Assembly (NCBI GenBank): GCA_963678705.1
Contig: OY783220.1
Location: 1,881,001-1,945,000 of the forward strand
DNA from: Panorpa germanica
Lineage: Eukaryota; Arthropoda; Insecta; Mecoptera; Panorpidae
DNA length: 64,000 nucleotides
Direction of reading: 5' to 3'
Shown: positions 11,514 through 22,281 of the stretch, one piece after another
How positions within the stretch are numbered: the stretch's first letter is position 1
How the letters are laid out: every line of letters starts with the position of its first letter
The notes under the pieces: generated by a model
Databases searched by the model: none
The model's input: the letters and a program-made list of their open reading frames with translations, nothing else
Told to the model about the DNA's origin: nothing
Made by a program: the position numbers and the translations under genes

Positions 11514-12941
11514 TTACGAGTTTGGCCATTGTACACTAGATATTTGTTTCTTGTAGCTTCTAAGAGATTGGGATGTAATATTAGGGTCTTTGTTTGTATC
11601 TTTAATTTTATCATCATTATTTTTATTATATATTGATTTATAGCAGGTATCATTATCATAATTTTCCATTGTAATATCAGGTTTCTCTTGGTTGATTTGC
11701 TTTCTGTTTTTTTCTTGATTAGTTTTCTTAAGGAATGTGTCACTTTCTTCATTGTTAGGTTTCTTTTCTTCTCTTCTTCTTTTTGGAAGTGGTTGTTTAG
11801 TGGATGTCGTAGGTTGTGGTTGACTGTAAGATCTTTGTAATGAGTTACCTGTATTTGATTTATTCACTCTGGTATTGGTTCTTCTGGTTAAAGGGTTTGG
11901 TTTGTATGTTGGAATTATGTTGATACTATTGTATTTATTAGTGATATTGGGAAAAGTCTCATTGTAGTTTAGAGCTTCAAAAGAGTTTTGAGTTCTTACT
12001 GAGTATAAATAGTCTGTATTTTTTTCTGTTAATTCTAATTTTGCTTCATAAAAACTGAGATTGTGTTGGGCCATGAGATCTTTTATCTTGATTTGTCTTT
12101 TTTTTTCAGGACATTCATTGTCTGTAGCCTCGTGGTTAAGTTTACAATTTATGCATGTCGGATTAGGAGATGTGCATGCAGTACGTAAATGATCTTCACT
12201 TCCGCAGAATTTACATTTTGCTACTTTTGCTCTACATTTTGTGGCTGCATGTCCAAATTTAAAACAATTATAACATTGTATCGTCTGTTGTACAAATGGT
12301 TCACATGCTCGTCTCACTCTCCACATGTAAACATAAGCAGGAATAGCAAGTCCTTCAAAGAATAATTTCACTGTTGTACTGGGTTCATATTTAATAGCTC
12401 CGTCAACTCTTAGTTTTCGATTTAACCTTTGCACTCTCGTTACTTTAAAAGGTGGACACTCTATATTATTTAAAATTGTATCTTCCGAATATTCAATATC
12501 AACACCTTTTATAATAGCAACTTTTGTGCACCAGTAAAATGGGATAAACGCTTCATACCCATTGTTTTTCAGCAATGTTGATTTGGTAATTTCGTTAGCT
12601 AGTACTGCATTAGCACATTGAACGATTACTCTATTTCTTCCCACTTTTTTAATTTCTATTATATTAGATTTATTGCTAATTTTACAAATTATTTCTGCTA
12701 ATTTAAGAGAACTAAAAAATGTATTTCCATCACTATTATTTTTAACTATCATTACTTTATACGAGTCATATTTTGTTTCTGTGTTGTATAAATTATTAAA
12801 TATTTTTTTAACATTGTCACTATTGTTATTTAAGTTTTCTGTTATATCACTGGATGTTTTATCTGTAGGAAATGCTTTGTTAGTTACAGAGTTGTTTTTA
12901 TTGATCGGATTTTTATCGGGAGGTTCAACCTCCATATCCAT
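11514..12941 (-). CDS. LINE ORF1: gag-like RNA-binding protein with three zinc knuckles
   Basis: An intact 475-codon ORF starting MDMEVEPPDK. The first about 90 residues are Asn/Ser-rich and polar. A folded region follows (about 55-210, containing NTFFSSLKLAEIICKISNK and TRVQRLNRKLRVDGAIKYEP) that resembles the RRM/PRE_C2HC-like part of insect LINE gags. Three knuckles then follow: CYNCFKFGHAATKC and CKFCGSEDHLRTAC (both CX2CX4HX4C), and CINCKLNHEATDNEC (CX2CX3HX6C). The C-terminal third is Lys/Asn/Ser-rich and disordered, with KRRREEKK as a possible nuclear signal. In this family ORF1 coats the LINE RNA and delivers it to the nucleus. No stop or frameshift is seen. Confidence 0.95.
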   Translation of the reverse strand: MDMEVEPPDKNPINKNNSVTNKAFPTDKTSSDITENLNNNSDNVKKIFNNLYNTETKYDSYKVMIVKNNSDGNTFFSSLKLAEIICKISNKSNIIEIKKVGRNRVIVQCANAVLANEITKSTLLKNNGYEAFIPFYWCTKVAIIKGVDIEYSEDTILNNIECPPFKVTRVQRLNRKLRVDGAIKYEPSTTVKLFFEGLAIPAYVYMWRVRRACEPFVQQTIQCYNCFKFGHAATKCRAKVAKCKFCGSEDHLRTACTSPNPTCINCKLNHEATDNECPEKKRQIKIKDLMAQHNLSFYEAKLELTEKNTDYLYSVRTQNSFEALNYNETFPNITNKYNSINIIPTYKPNPLTRRTNTRVNKSNTGNSLQRSYSQPQPTTSTKQPLPKRRREEKKPNNEESDTFLKKTNQEKNRKQINQEKPDITMENYDNDTCYKSIYNKNNDDKIKDTNKDPNITSQSLRSYKKQISSVQWPNS

Positions 12942-13112
12942 ATTGTTAATTAACCAGTGATAATTAAATAGAAGTTACTTCACTTCTTATTAATAACACT
13001 TAATAATAATATAAATTATAATTTAAATAAAAATAAATCACGAAAAAAAATATTATAATTTGCAAAAAAAAAAAAAGATCACTATTTATTTTATTGTTTT
13101 GTTTATTGTAAA

Positions 13113-13147
13113 TACGTGCGCTCACCAAGAAGACTCGATGTAAACTG
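13113..13147 (-). promoter_or_regulatory. internal LINE promoter: initiator plus DPE-like motif
   Basis: The first bases of the element on the minus strand read CAGTTTACATCG. With the A as +1 this fits the arthropod initiator (TCAKTY) apart from the flanking first base, which the host supplies. At +28 to +33 the sequence GCACGT matches the DPE consensus RGWYVT at 5 of 6 positions. Drosophila I, Jockey, Doc and F elements use the same TATA-less arrangement. This allows a full-length transcript to carry its promoter to a new site. Confidence 0.6.
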
Positions 13148-13158
13148 TAGAATTTGTT
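13148..13158. repeat. target-site duplication of the LINE (right copy)
   Basis: Perfect match (TAGAATTTGTT) to 7407-7417 at the other end of the LINE. Confidence 0.9.
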
Positions 13159-13304
13159 AAACGTTGGATCTCTTTAATAATTAAAGAGACAAAATGACTT
13201 AATTGTTAATATCTCCCGGACATTACAGTTGCTGATAGTTAACTTTATCAATAAATCAATATCAGTTCCGTTTTACAGAAATTAAGTCATGGTTCACAAC
13301 CACA

Positions 13305-14509
13305 TTTTTTTTACCTAATCATGCTCAAATAATCTTTCACGAAAATCACCACGGCATACAGTTCCGATGAATACTTTAGGGCTCTCTCAAACTGCAACTG
13401 TTTTCATGCGATTTGTTCAGTAGGGTAGTACACTTTATCATAAGAGGAAGTTTCTATTTTAATGATTAATAATACACCATGTATGTATTTCATGAGTTCG
13501 TATTCATAATATGGCTCTGATCTACTCCATAGTGAAATAAACGAGTAAGCATATTCGTACATAACGTGAGCAGTGTCAAAGGCTGATCTTTTCATTTATT
13601 ATTTCATTTTTAACGGAACAGTGAGAAGTATAATAAACCCTTTTATTAAACACAGTACCCGTGGTGTATTCAAATACATTAAAGTAGAAAGTGTAACTCA
13701 TGATAAAGTGTAATAATGCGAAACAACTTAAAAAGTCGGTGTCGCAAGTAGTCGATACAGCGTGAGACAGCTGAGACCAGAATCAGATTTTCTGGAGTTT
13801 TTATCAAATATTCAAACCTTTAAAATATTTGGTTGTGAGGCTTGGTTTTCTAATTATGCAACCCACAACAAAACTATTTCATAGACTACGTTATATTAAA
13901 ATATTTATTCGATATGCTTACAGTTAAAGTATAATGCACCATTTGTATATAAATTTGATTGACATTTTGACATTTATATACGGGCACTGCGTATGAGTAT
14001 GCGCGCCTTTGCAAACATTATGTGCACATATAGTGGCGCAACTAGAAATGCAAGTATGGTTAGAGTGCCCCCTCTTCTTTCTTGTTGTTGATTATATTAA
14101 GAAAAAAGCAAACAAACATTTTTATATTTGCAAAATATATTTAATAAGGAAACATCAGAAAATAAAAATATAATAGACGTTACATTAAGACGTAATAAAA
14201 GAAAAGTAATAAAAATACAAATCATAATACGGTAGAATCAATCAACCTGGCAAAAAACCACACAGAAAAACATAGCCTTCCATGTTGTACCATGTTTTAT
14301 TCAATAAATCCAATACGTTGACAACTATCCCTGCTAATATGTGTACGCCTACTAAGAAACTAAATGCAACCTGTATTGCATGTCAACAAAGCAAGCGTTG
14401 AAAAGTAGACGACGGCGACATAGGACGGCGACATCGTGAAACGTACGGAACCGGTGCGCTGCAGGCAGGGATGGAAAACGAAGCAGTTTTACGTACGTAC
14501 AACTTATAT
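13305..14509. other. unassigned DNA
   Basis: AT-rich, without a supported gene. Around 14032 the sequence agtggcgcaactag resembles one end of hAT-type MITEs (compare 31767 and 41950), but no partner end was found. Confidence 0.4.
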
Positions 14510-15049
14510 ATGCGACATCCAACATTTGTTGTAAAAAGTTGTACAACACGTCCTCACTAGTGCGTCATGAAACTTAATACATCGGAAGCTTTCATATTTC
14601 TAATGAATTTCTTAAACCTGCTTCAAAAAAAAAATATTTAGAAAAAAAAGTAACAAAGCTCAGTTATTTAACAAGGTCTCTGCTAACTTGTGTTCAGGTC
14701 TATTTTATTTGTCCATTTGAACACCATTTTCAATTATTTTATGTATTTACTAAACACATCTAAAAAAAACGTCAACGCACAATGAGATTATACTGGAGAC
14801 TGAGTAGGTACTCGACCCTTTTGTTCGAGATCACACTAAAAACCGTAATTTATTCAGATGTTTTGACATAGGATTGAAACAGTTTTGTTTCATAAAAATA
14901 ATACCTAAAATTTAAAAAAATTGTAAGTGTTTTATTAGTCGCTTGTTTATGTTGGACTAGTTTGTACGTTAAAAGTACAGTATTTAGTACACTCATGTCT
15001 AAATAATGTCAACTTATGAATGCAAATATATAAATGTTGGATGTCGCAT
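14510..15049. mobile_element. non-autonomous TIR element, family C, copy 1
   Basis: Perfect 18-bp inverted ends ATGCGACATCCAACATTT at 14510 and, reversed, at 15032-15049 enclose 540 bp with no coding capacity. TTATAT occurs close to both ends but not exactly abutting them, so the target duplication and superfamily stay open. The left about 240 bp recur at 17857. Confidence 0.75.
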
Positions 15050-15818
15050 GTTTATATCGCACCAGTCTGTACCATACATAATATGCATATAACCCAATCA
15101 TTTAAGACGAAGAAAAGGGTAAATCTCGGAATGAAAGGTAATGAGCTACAAATTTGTATAAATCTTTGTATTAAAATTTTATAAGTTCTCTGAAAATAGT
15201 ATCTCGTATACGCAAGTCGTGTTTTTCAAAGGTGAGAAGTCGTAAAAATCGGTTTTTTGTAGATATCTTGTTTCCTATGCTCTAAATGACATTTAGAGTT
15301 ATTAGTAAAGTTGTAGAGCTTAAAATTCTATACAAATTTGATATTATGCATTTTTTCGTATGATCAACCGTTCCCGAGATATAGCGCGAAGAGTGGGAGG
15401 CGTGACCCGTGTATACGATAATGCTAACTCGGAATGTATACAGTGCAGGTTCATACCGCATTTTCTGATAGAAATGTCAAATTTGGTACAGTGAATAAGT
15501 TTAATAAGTAGGTAATTTTTAGATATGGATCACATTAACTTTCCCCGTTTTTCAGTTTTACGGGCGATTCAAAATGGCGGCTACTACGATAGTATAAATG
15601 CTAATATACTAAGAAACTGCTTAATATATTTTAATTACTTTCACGGTGAATGAAAGCTGATTAAATTACGCAAAATGTATAAACAACAATATTTTTTCAA
15701 TTTATAAGTTATGAGCGGTTTTATAAATTAAAATGACATTTGTTTGCAATTTTCTTTTTCCTTTATAAAACCATTCCTTTAGTCCTTGTTTAACTGGGCT
15801 AATAGTGAAACAGTGAAA
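15050..15818. other. unassigned DNA
   Basis: No ORF or terminal repeats that I can support. Phrases such as gagatatagcgcgaag and aaatggcggctac give it the look of an old dispersed repeat. Confidence 0.4.
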
Positions 15819-15868
15819 ACACATGCACATAAAACAAACACCTATTTGTTTGTTTTATGTGCATGTGT
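15819..15868. repeat. perfect 22-bp inverted repeat with 6-nt loop
   Basis: The arms at 15819-15840 and 15847-15868 are exact reverse complements (centre: AAACAAACA, CCTATT, TGTTTGTTT). The spacer is only CCTATT. As DNA it can extrude as a cruciform; as RNA it would form a 22-bp hairpin. No element ends or poly-U tract mark it as a known gene type. Confidence 0.9.
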
Positions 15869-16158
15869 GTTGTATTCGTATTTGTGTATTCATCAATGCC
15901 AGTGTGTGGCCTGTAGGACGTAATAGATAGCACTAATTCTCCTCAGTACATCGAGTCATACAGTCATACACATGGTACTTTCTCGGTGCGTCAACCTAAT
16001 CAATAAGGGCGTCTGTGCCACGGATATAGGGACAATTCAACACAACGGAGGGAGAAGGGACTGGCACTCGTATAATTGCAATGATGTTATTAAAATTGTA
16101 ATGCACATGAAGATTTATAGCAACGATATTTTGTAAATTAAAATATCTTTAATATTGG

Positions 16159-16268
16159 TGAAGAGGAAGAGCATTGTAGACAATGAAGAAGAAGATAAAG
16201 AAGATCTGGATGATGAGGAGGAGGAGGAAGATGATGATAACGAAGAGGAATCAGAGGATGAAATATAA
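16159..16268 (+). other. purine-rich tract with acidic coding potential
   Basis: In one plus-strand frame the tract reads KRKSIVDNEEEDKEDLDDEE and continues acidic to a stop codon at 16266-16268. Such acidic tails end nucleoplasmins, NAP/SET and HMG-box proteins, so a retrocopied or exon remnant is possible. Equally it may be a simple GA-rich repeat. No upstream conserved domain is visible. Confidence 0.25.
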
Positions 16269-16439
16269 CAAAACAACCTGAAAAACAAAAGAAAAAGGGC
16301 AGTTTTAATGTTTTTGCCATTAGGCACTACATTCTTCTGCCTTAAATCATTAAATTATATATCAATGTGGTTAATTACATTTTGTGATCCTTATTATATC
16401 TCACTCCTTCCAAAAGATATAAAGAAAAATTAAAACAAA

Positions 16440-16700
16440 ACAAATAAATTTAAATTCCTACTGCTTCCTCTTCCTGCTACTCTCCCTCCTGGTTCTACTC
16501 TGCCATTCCTTCTCTTTCCTCGCTCCGTTTCTCTATCCCCGCCATCCACCTCTTCCCTTTAATAACTGCACAATATTCTTTTCACTTTTTACCTTTTTCT
16601 CACAAGAAAACTTAATGTGCTATCTACGTCCCGCACACCATACACATCGACTTCTCTCTATTTTCCTAGTATCTGTTGCCCTTCTTTTCGTTTCTCATTC
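16440..16700 (-). pseudogene. LINE ORF2 C-terminal remnant
   Basis: On the minus strand broken frames spell FRMRNEKKGNRYWENREKSM followed by CMVCGT, and later KRWMAGIEKRSEEREGMAE. This is the end-of-ORF2 pattern of arthropod LINEs (charged helix, then a CxxC zinc-binding motif, then an acidic/basic tail). It probably belongs to the same family as 23600-24450. Several stops interrupt it. The pyrimidine-rich look of the plus strand comes from this GAA/AGG-rich code. Confidence 0.5.
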
Positions 16701-17856
16701 TAAATATTGCGATTAAATTTCGAATTTGCGATTAAGTCATTAAATTTGGCAACAATCGTCAACTTTAAGCATGAATTTTTAAAAATATAGAAAATTGTAA
16801 TAAAAATTGATCTGGCAACAACGCCAGAACAGTTGTAAAAAAATAAATTAATTGAAGATACATTGTTTTTAAAATAATAATGTGCAGGTGTTCACATTTT
16901 AAGTATTCCCTTTAAAAATATTTGTAATTTTAATTAATTTATTTCTAATTCTTTTTAACATCTGTCAGTTTATTTATATTTATAGATAATTTATTGCTTT
17001 GTTGACCTAGATTTGTTTCAACATCTGAGCTTCATCCCTGTATATACGTTTAATCAATTATGCTAAATTAATGTGGATTATTTAGATAAATCTTTCATTT
17101 ATTGTGCCTGTGTATGACAACCGGTGATTGGATGGACATTGTGTTCGGGATAGTCAGATGACCGGGGGTGGGGGTAATCAAAACTAACTTATTAAAAATA
17201 TTTGTATACAAGTGTTACAAAACTTTTTTTAAAATTCAATTAGTTCCATCAATTACGTTCAACCGGTAGGAAGAATTACTAAGATATGTTTTATTATTTT
17301 CTAATATTTCAGTTTGTACAAAAAAACATGTTTTAACCTATTTCAGATAATGCGAATATTTTTCTTGTTTTTTTTGAAAAGTCATAATATTTTTTAATAC
17401 ATGATTATTTTTTACGTAATTTTATAGTTTTTCAACAAATAATACATGGAGTATCATCAGGAGTTATCAATAGACTCCTAGTGTACTTGGCAAAGCTTAC
17501 ATTGATGCTTTAAAACTTGAGAGCCCTAAGAAATGACATGTTCAAGACCAGACGACCTACATGACGCATCTATAGGATGTGTCTCCAGGTTCGAGACCAT
17601 GTGGACTATATGTCACTATCCATACGAGGGTCTACAGGTGCTATCAAAGAAGTACTCCTGAGCTGTTGTGACAGACCTTCACCTCCAGGTTGATTTAGAT
17701 TTTAGGTATGTTTGAAATCAAAGCTTGAATTTTGCAAATTGAAATTTAGAATTTATAAATTGTTATGGATATATGAACGAAGAGAAACTAAAAAATTGTT
17801 TGGCTTACAAATTATTTCGTTTATTTAAGTATGGTACACATACGTGCCACTTAAAT
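16701..17856. other. unassigned DNA
   Basis: AT-rich, with a moderately GC-rich stretch at 17440-17700 that has no open frame of note. No feature is supported. Confidence 0.45.
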
Positions 17857-18110
17857 ATGCAACATCCAACATTTGTTGAAAGAAGTTGTCCATACTAGTG
17901 CGACATGCAACTTAATACGTCGGGAGCTTTCATATTTTGAACGAATTCCTTCAACTTGCTTTAGAAAAAAAATATTTAAAAAAAAGAAAAAAGGTTATTT
18001 AACAAGGTCTCTGCTAACTCGTGATTACCCTTCTCTCTATATCAGCCGTCTATTGTTCAGGTCTATTTCATTTGTTTATTCAAACACCATTTTCAATTAT
18101 TTTATGTATA
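17857..18110. mobile_element. TIR element family C, copy 2 (left part only)
   Basis: Starts ATGCAACATCCAACATTTG and follows copy 1 (14510 onward) through aacaaggtctctgctaact to ttcaattattttatgta. It carries a short extra segment near 18025-18055. No right terminus was found. Confidence 0.7.
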
Positions 18111-18366
18111 TATTATAAATCCTGGTGTAACAGTGACCTTCTACTATGGCCTATGATACAGTTATGGTATGTTTGTTATGTTTTATTATTACATAATATT
18201 ATTTTATTTAATTATTTATTATATTAGCTGTAATTATTCATTGTATTTGATTGGATTTACAAATTCGAAAACCTCTACGTTACTTGTATTATATACCTGT
18301 ATCTGGTACACCTTGTTATTGTTACCTGATCTACAATCCGCGAATATTTTTTGAATTTTTATTTAA

Positions 18367-19146
18367 GGATGTATGAGCAAGAAAATAATTTCCGATTTAA
18401 GGGCTCAAAATTTTTGTACGTGTAGATTCATGGTCAATGAATTTACTGTTAAAATTTCAGGGTAGGTAACCGTTCATATTTTAAAGAAATTAATTGTTGA
18501 AAATTGACATAAAATACATTGCTCTTATGGGGAAATGGGTACAAGTGATCATAAATCAATAAATATGAGTATGTTCTGTATTACGTAGCATAAAAAAAAA
18601 CTATGCATTAGAAAGGTGAATATTGGCGTGACACGTCAATATTTTAAAAATACTATGTAACCGTTCATCCTGGAAAGATAATTAGAAATGAAATTCAAAC
18701 TATGATATTTAAAAAAATATTTTTCGCCATATTTGACACTTGGCAACATCGCACTGCTATAATAAGCGACACAGCACGGCAGCGGCAAAAACGGTACATA
18801 CAAATTTAAATATAACCTCTTTCAGAACTGTCAAAATAAATATTACGTGATAGTAACAGCAAAAATTAAGTACAAAAAATTAAGAAAATAGCATATATAT
18901 AAAAATAAAACATTTATTAACACTTATAATTTTATAACTTAGCATATTTCATTAAAAATTTTTTTTTTTCCAGCTGTTTTACAAAATATTCAAATGTTAC
19001 CGGCAAAAAAACTAACCAAAAAAAGCTATGTTGCCAAATGTAAAATCACGTCACGTGATAATTTTCTTCCCTTCTCCCCGCAAATGGTCATGCCTATCCC
19101 CACCCTTCAAAATTCAGTATTAGGCCACACCTTCGCTCATACATCC
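18367..19146. mobile_element. TTAA-flanked MITE, family D (piggyBac-type)
   Basis: 780 bp between TTAA at 18363-18366 and TTAA at 19147-19150. Inverted ends GGATGTATGAGC are perfect over 12 bp. The interior is non-coding. TTAA duplication is the piggyBac signature. Confidence 0.8.
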
Positions 19147-19975
19147 TTAATATTTAAGTTGAAATAATTTTTTTTAGGCGGCACAGTAGTCGTATTTTTG
19201 GGTTCGATTGTCGGATCAGCGCTTTATTTTACGGATTTAGTTGTTTTCAAGTTTAATTGACTATATGCTTGCATGAACATATTTTGTATTGGGCAGGAAT
19301 GTAGCATGTAGAATGTAATTTTTACTTAGAATACTTAAAATCTGTTCTTTACGGGAAATTTTATTTGAAAGAATGAAATACGAGTAAACATTTTTAGGTA
19401 GGAACCAGAAATTGACGCATATACAAAGTATTATAATACAGTGGTCTGTTTACGAATGCCTCGAGTTACGAAAATAGTTTCCGAAAAAAAAATTGACTCG
19501 AGTTACGTACAATGTTTCGAGATTCGAACTCACTCTACACTATTTCTTTAATTGGTACAAAGCTTGTCTGCCGGTAAAACAGTGACCAAATACTCATGGA
19601 CTCCATAGATTACGTTTGAGGAATAACGGCCAACACAGTTGATATTTGGAGTCGACAGAACTCACTCTGCATATTGATAAGTTATTATAAAATTAAATAA
19701 AAAGGAATTGATAATTTAAATAATAAACTTTAAATGTCGTTTGTTTGATTTCAGGTAGGATAGTATGATTTAAATTAAACAGTGTAATTATTATAATGTG
19801 TATGTAAATTACTAAAATAAAAGTCTTTAATTTCAGAAGCAACACATAAGTTTGATTAAAAATTTACAATTCCTAATAAAATAGGAGATATTGTCTTATA
19901 TATAAAATACGTTTTGCATTAAGTTAACTCTCATTATAGCACCCAGTGGTTTAAAGAAGCATAAGTGTACTTTTA

Positions 19976-20201
19976 TGCTGGTTTTACACCAGATAGACAG
20001 TTGCATAAAACTGCAACAAAAACTTGTTTTTTCTTAAAAGTTGTATCAATGTTTACACCAACTAGACAGTTTTTACAACATTTTTGTCATGTCATCTGTT
20101 GTGAAAAGCAGATTTGTTGCAAAAAAAGTGCAACACGTTTTGTTGCAACACTTTGCAACGTTGCATAAAACTGAAACTGTCTATTTGGTGCGAAACCGGC
20201 A
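19976..20201. mobile_element. Harbinger-type MITE, family E, copy 1 (TTA duplication)
   Basis: 226 bp with inverted ends TGCTGGTTTTACACCAGATA and, read inward from the right, TGCCGGTTTCGCACCAAATA, flanked by TTA at 19973-19975 and 20202-20204. The 3-bp TTA/TAA duplication fits PIF/Harbinger. It is inserted in the Tigger-like element. Confidence 0.8.
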
Positions 20202-20207
20202 TTACAG

Positions 20208-20290
20208 TAGAAACGAAGAGAGAAATAATAAGTAAACATGAGAATGGTGTTCGTACTTCTGATCTCGCCAAACTGTACGACGAGAATGGT
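20208..20290 (+). pseudogene. Tigger/pogo transposase N-terminal HTH fragment
   Basis: The frame reads KREIISKHENGVRTSDLAKL followed by YD. This is the start of the first CENP-B/psq-type helix-turn-helix found in Tigger and pogo transposases, which binds the transposon ends. The frame then diverges and ends at 20368. The catalytic DDE region is absent. A MITE lies directly upstream. Confidence 0.7.
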
Positions 20291-20449
20291 TTATTTTTGC
20301 ACGGTGATTTCGTGACGAAAATACCAAATACAAATGATGCTTCTGCGGTGGGCGAATGGATTAATTGAATTTACATTAATTTCAATTGCAAAATCTGTTT
20401 CGGGCTACAAACATTTAGAGTTACGAACGTAGTCAAAGAACGAAGTTAA

Positions 20450-21178
20450 GGGGTTATATACAGTTATGAGGCCCAAAAAAAGCGATTGTTTAAGAATTTT
20501 TCCTGAGAAGATTTTTAAATGTATTAATGTAAAAATTTGTATACATATTATGGTAACTTTTAACTGTATTTCAACATTTTTGTATTTGTAAAAATAATAA
20601 TTTTTGAAGTTGCTATAGCCGATCTCCAGGAGCACCTCTCAAAAACGGCATCTTGCGGTGACCACGATATCTCTGGACTGGATTATTTAAAATGAAAAAC
20701 CCAAACGAATTTTGTTAAAGTAATGTATAATCTAGTAATTCATCGAATGAATACGCAAAACAATTATTTTACCTAAAATAGCGGCTTCTCAAAAAAATAA
20801 TCGATTTTTTACCCAAATTTTGTCTTTAAATTGTGTATATATATAAAAAAAATATTATCGGTGAGAAAAAACCTTCGATTAATTACAAAAAAATATACTT
20901 AAGAAGCTTGTGTTAAAATTTGAGACTGATCGGTTCAGCCGTTTTCGAGAAATTTTGGTCTCCGACTTACAAAACACAGTTTTCAGAAAAACGCATTTAA
21001 AGTTTCAAAAGTTCTTTACATAGAGTAAAATATATTTTTCTTTCAACTTACATAACTTCGAAAATAATTGCCGGATTGACTTGAAACTTTCTGTGTGTGT
21101 ACTTAAATATATGTACATTACGTAGAAAATGAATTAAAAAATATCGATTTTTTGAAAATTCTAACTGTATATAACCCC
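20450..21178. mobile_element. TTAA-flanked MITE, family F (piggyBac-type)
   Basis: 729 bp between TTAA at 20446-20449 and 21179-21182. The terminal repeats GGGGTTATATACAGTTA are perfect over 17 bp. Non-coding. It is inserted in the right part of the Tigger-like element, so it is younger than that element. Confidence 0.9.
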
Positions 21179-21207
21179 TTAAGTTTTTAATCCGAGGTAC
21201 TACTGTA

Positions 21208-22278
21208 TCAGGTACAGTTTCTCTGCTGTTAATTTAAGACTCGTATTCAAGTCCTTAAATCCTCAGTAACAGCGTTACTTTTACTTGAAAATTTTACTTG
21301 TAACTAAATTCAAACAAATTTGATTTTCATATCAATCAATAAATAGTTTTGTCATTGGAAAACAGTAAATTATACAGAAATGGCATTTTATAAAATGTAT
21401 TTACTAATCGCATGTCGTTGCGATGTGTTTGCACTGCGTAAACACTGAATTGCAAAACACAGTTAACGTTTTGTTTACTTTTATTTTTACAATTATATCT
21501 TTTCAACTTCATAGCAATGATAATAGGGTATTGCTTTAGGCAGAAGAGAGGAAAGCAGGGTAGGGGAAGAGTGGGCGACTCATAGAGTTGAGCGTATAGG
21601 GGAGTGGAGCCAAGGTTAGTCGCGCAAAGCGCATGCGCTATAGCGCAAGGTCACTGGCCGCGTGGGCTAGACGCCTGACCCCATTCCGGGTCGTTCATAC
21701 CAACCGACGACGACGACGACGCCGACAAGCTACTAATACATACATACTCGTAAATCTAAAAACATACACATGGATCGGTTCAACTGAGTTCTGTAGTTGA
21801 GAGAGAGATGGAAGCACTTGCTATTATAATATAGGTAGAACTATGAAGTACACACGACCAAATGATTGAACTGACGGAAAAGAAGTTTACCGGAAATAAA
21901 TTGATGAGCAGGTTCTTTGTAACAATGTTGGAATCTGAAACTACAAATAATTTAACATTCTTTTGTCATGTTCACAGTTTTTAATAAATAATTTGAGTAT
22001 TTGGATAGTAAGTCAAATGGACACCTAGGTTGAACTTCTAAATAAACTAAATTTAAAAAGAATGCTTTTTCATACGACTGTTTGTCCTCGACAAATTACT
22101 GTGAGATCATTTCGCCAGCGCCGTCCATTACGGGTGTTGTATTTGGGGCCATAAAAACCAGAAACTAACTAAGAAATAGACCTACCGTATAAATCTGCGC
22201 ACTAGTGTAAATTAATTATAATTAGCACACCAAAACATTAACTAGTGCCCACAAGGGACCCTTGCCCCTTTTAGCATT
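21208..22278. other. unassigned DNA with a GC-rich block
   Basis: A GC-rich island lies at about 21550-21730, containing the palindrome GCGCATGCGC and a (CGA)n run at about 21702-21720. No ORF or RNA gene could be supported in it. It might be a regulatory CpG-rich patch or a dispersed repeat. Confidence 0.35.
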
Positions 22279-22281
22279 TAA

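Larger units (their letters stand above)
7418..13147 (-). mobile_element. near full-length I/Jockey-group LINE (non-LTR retrotransposon)
   Basis: A 5.73-kb element on the minus strand with, in order, a 206-bp 5' leader carrying an internal promoter, ORF1, a 197-bp spacer, ORF2 and a 3' UTR of about 180 bp ending in an A-rich TAAATAAATAAAAAA tail. An 11-bp perfect target-site duplication flanks it. ORF1 has insect-type gag zinc knuckles, and ORF2 has APE endonuclease, RT and RNase H. RNase H favours the I group (I, LOA, Nimb, Outcast and relatives) over Jockey proper. The only visible lesion is one frameshift near the end of ORF2, so the copy is young. It sits inside an older TIR element. Confidence 0.95.
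5948..13304. mobile_element. TIR element, family A, copy 2, split by later insertions
   Basis: The left end (ATGGGTTAGTGCCCTC at 5948) and the following about 140 bp match copy 1 (488-620). Sequence just left of the LINE (about 7375-7410) and just right of it (13159-13304) matches the middle and right part of copy 1, including the shared stretch TTTAATAATTAAAGAGACAA. The right end reads ATGTGGTTGTGAACC inward. The element was therefore broken open by the LINE at 7418-13147 and probably by a smaller TIR element at 6111-6971. The flanking 3-mers (TAA and TTT) do not match, so the duplication has decayed. Confidence 0.6.
19439..21205 (+). mobile_element. Tigger/pogo-like transposon remnant carrying two nested MITEs
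   Basis: Ends CAGTGGTC (left) and CAGTAGTA (read inward from the right), flanked by TA on each side (19437-19438 and 21206-21207), as for pogo/Tigger elements. About 800 bp belong to the element itself; the rest is a 226-bp MITE at 19976 and a 729-bp TTAA MITE at 20450. A short transposase N-terminal piece remains at about 20208-20290. A related fragment lies inverted at 37733-37925. Confidence 0.65.

Noticed and set aside
16115-16327. Ser/Pro-rich minus-strand ORFs
   Set aside because: Antisense of a GA-rich acidic tract; the repeats explain the open frame.
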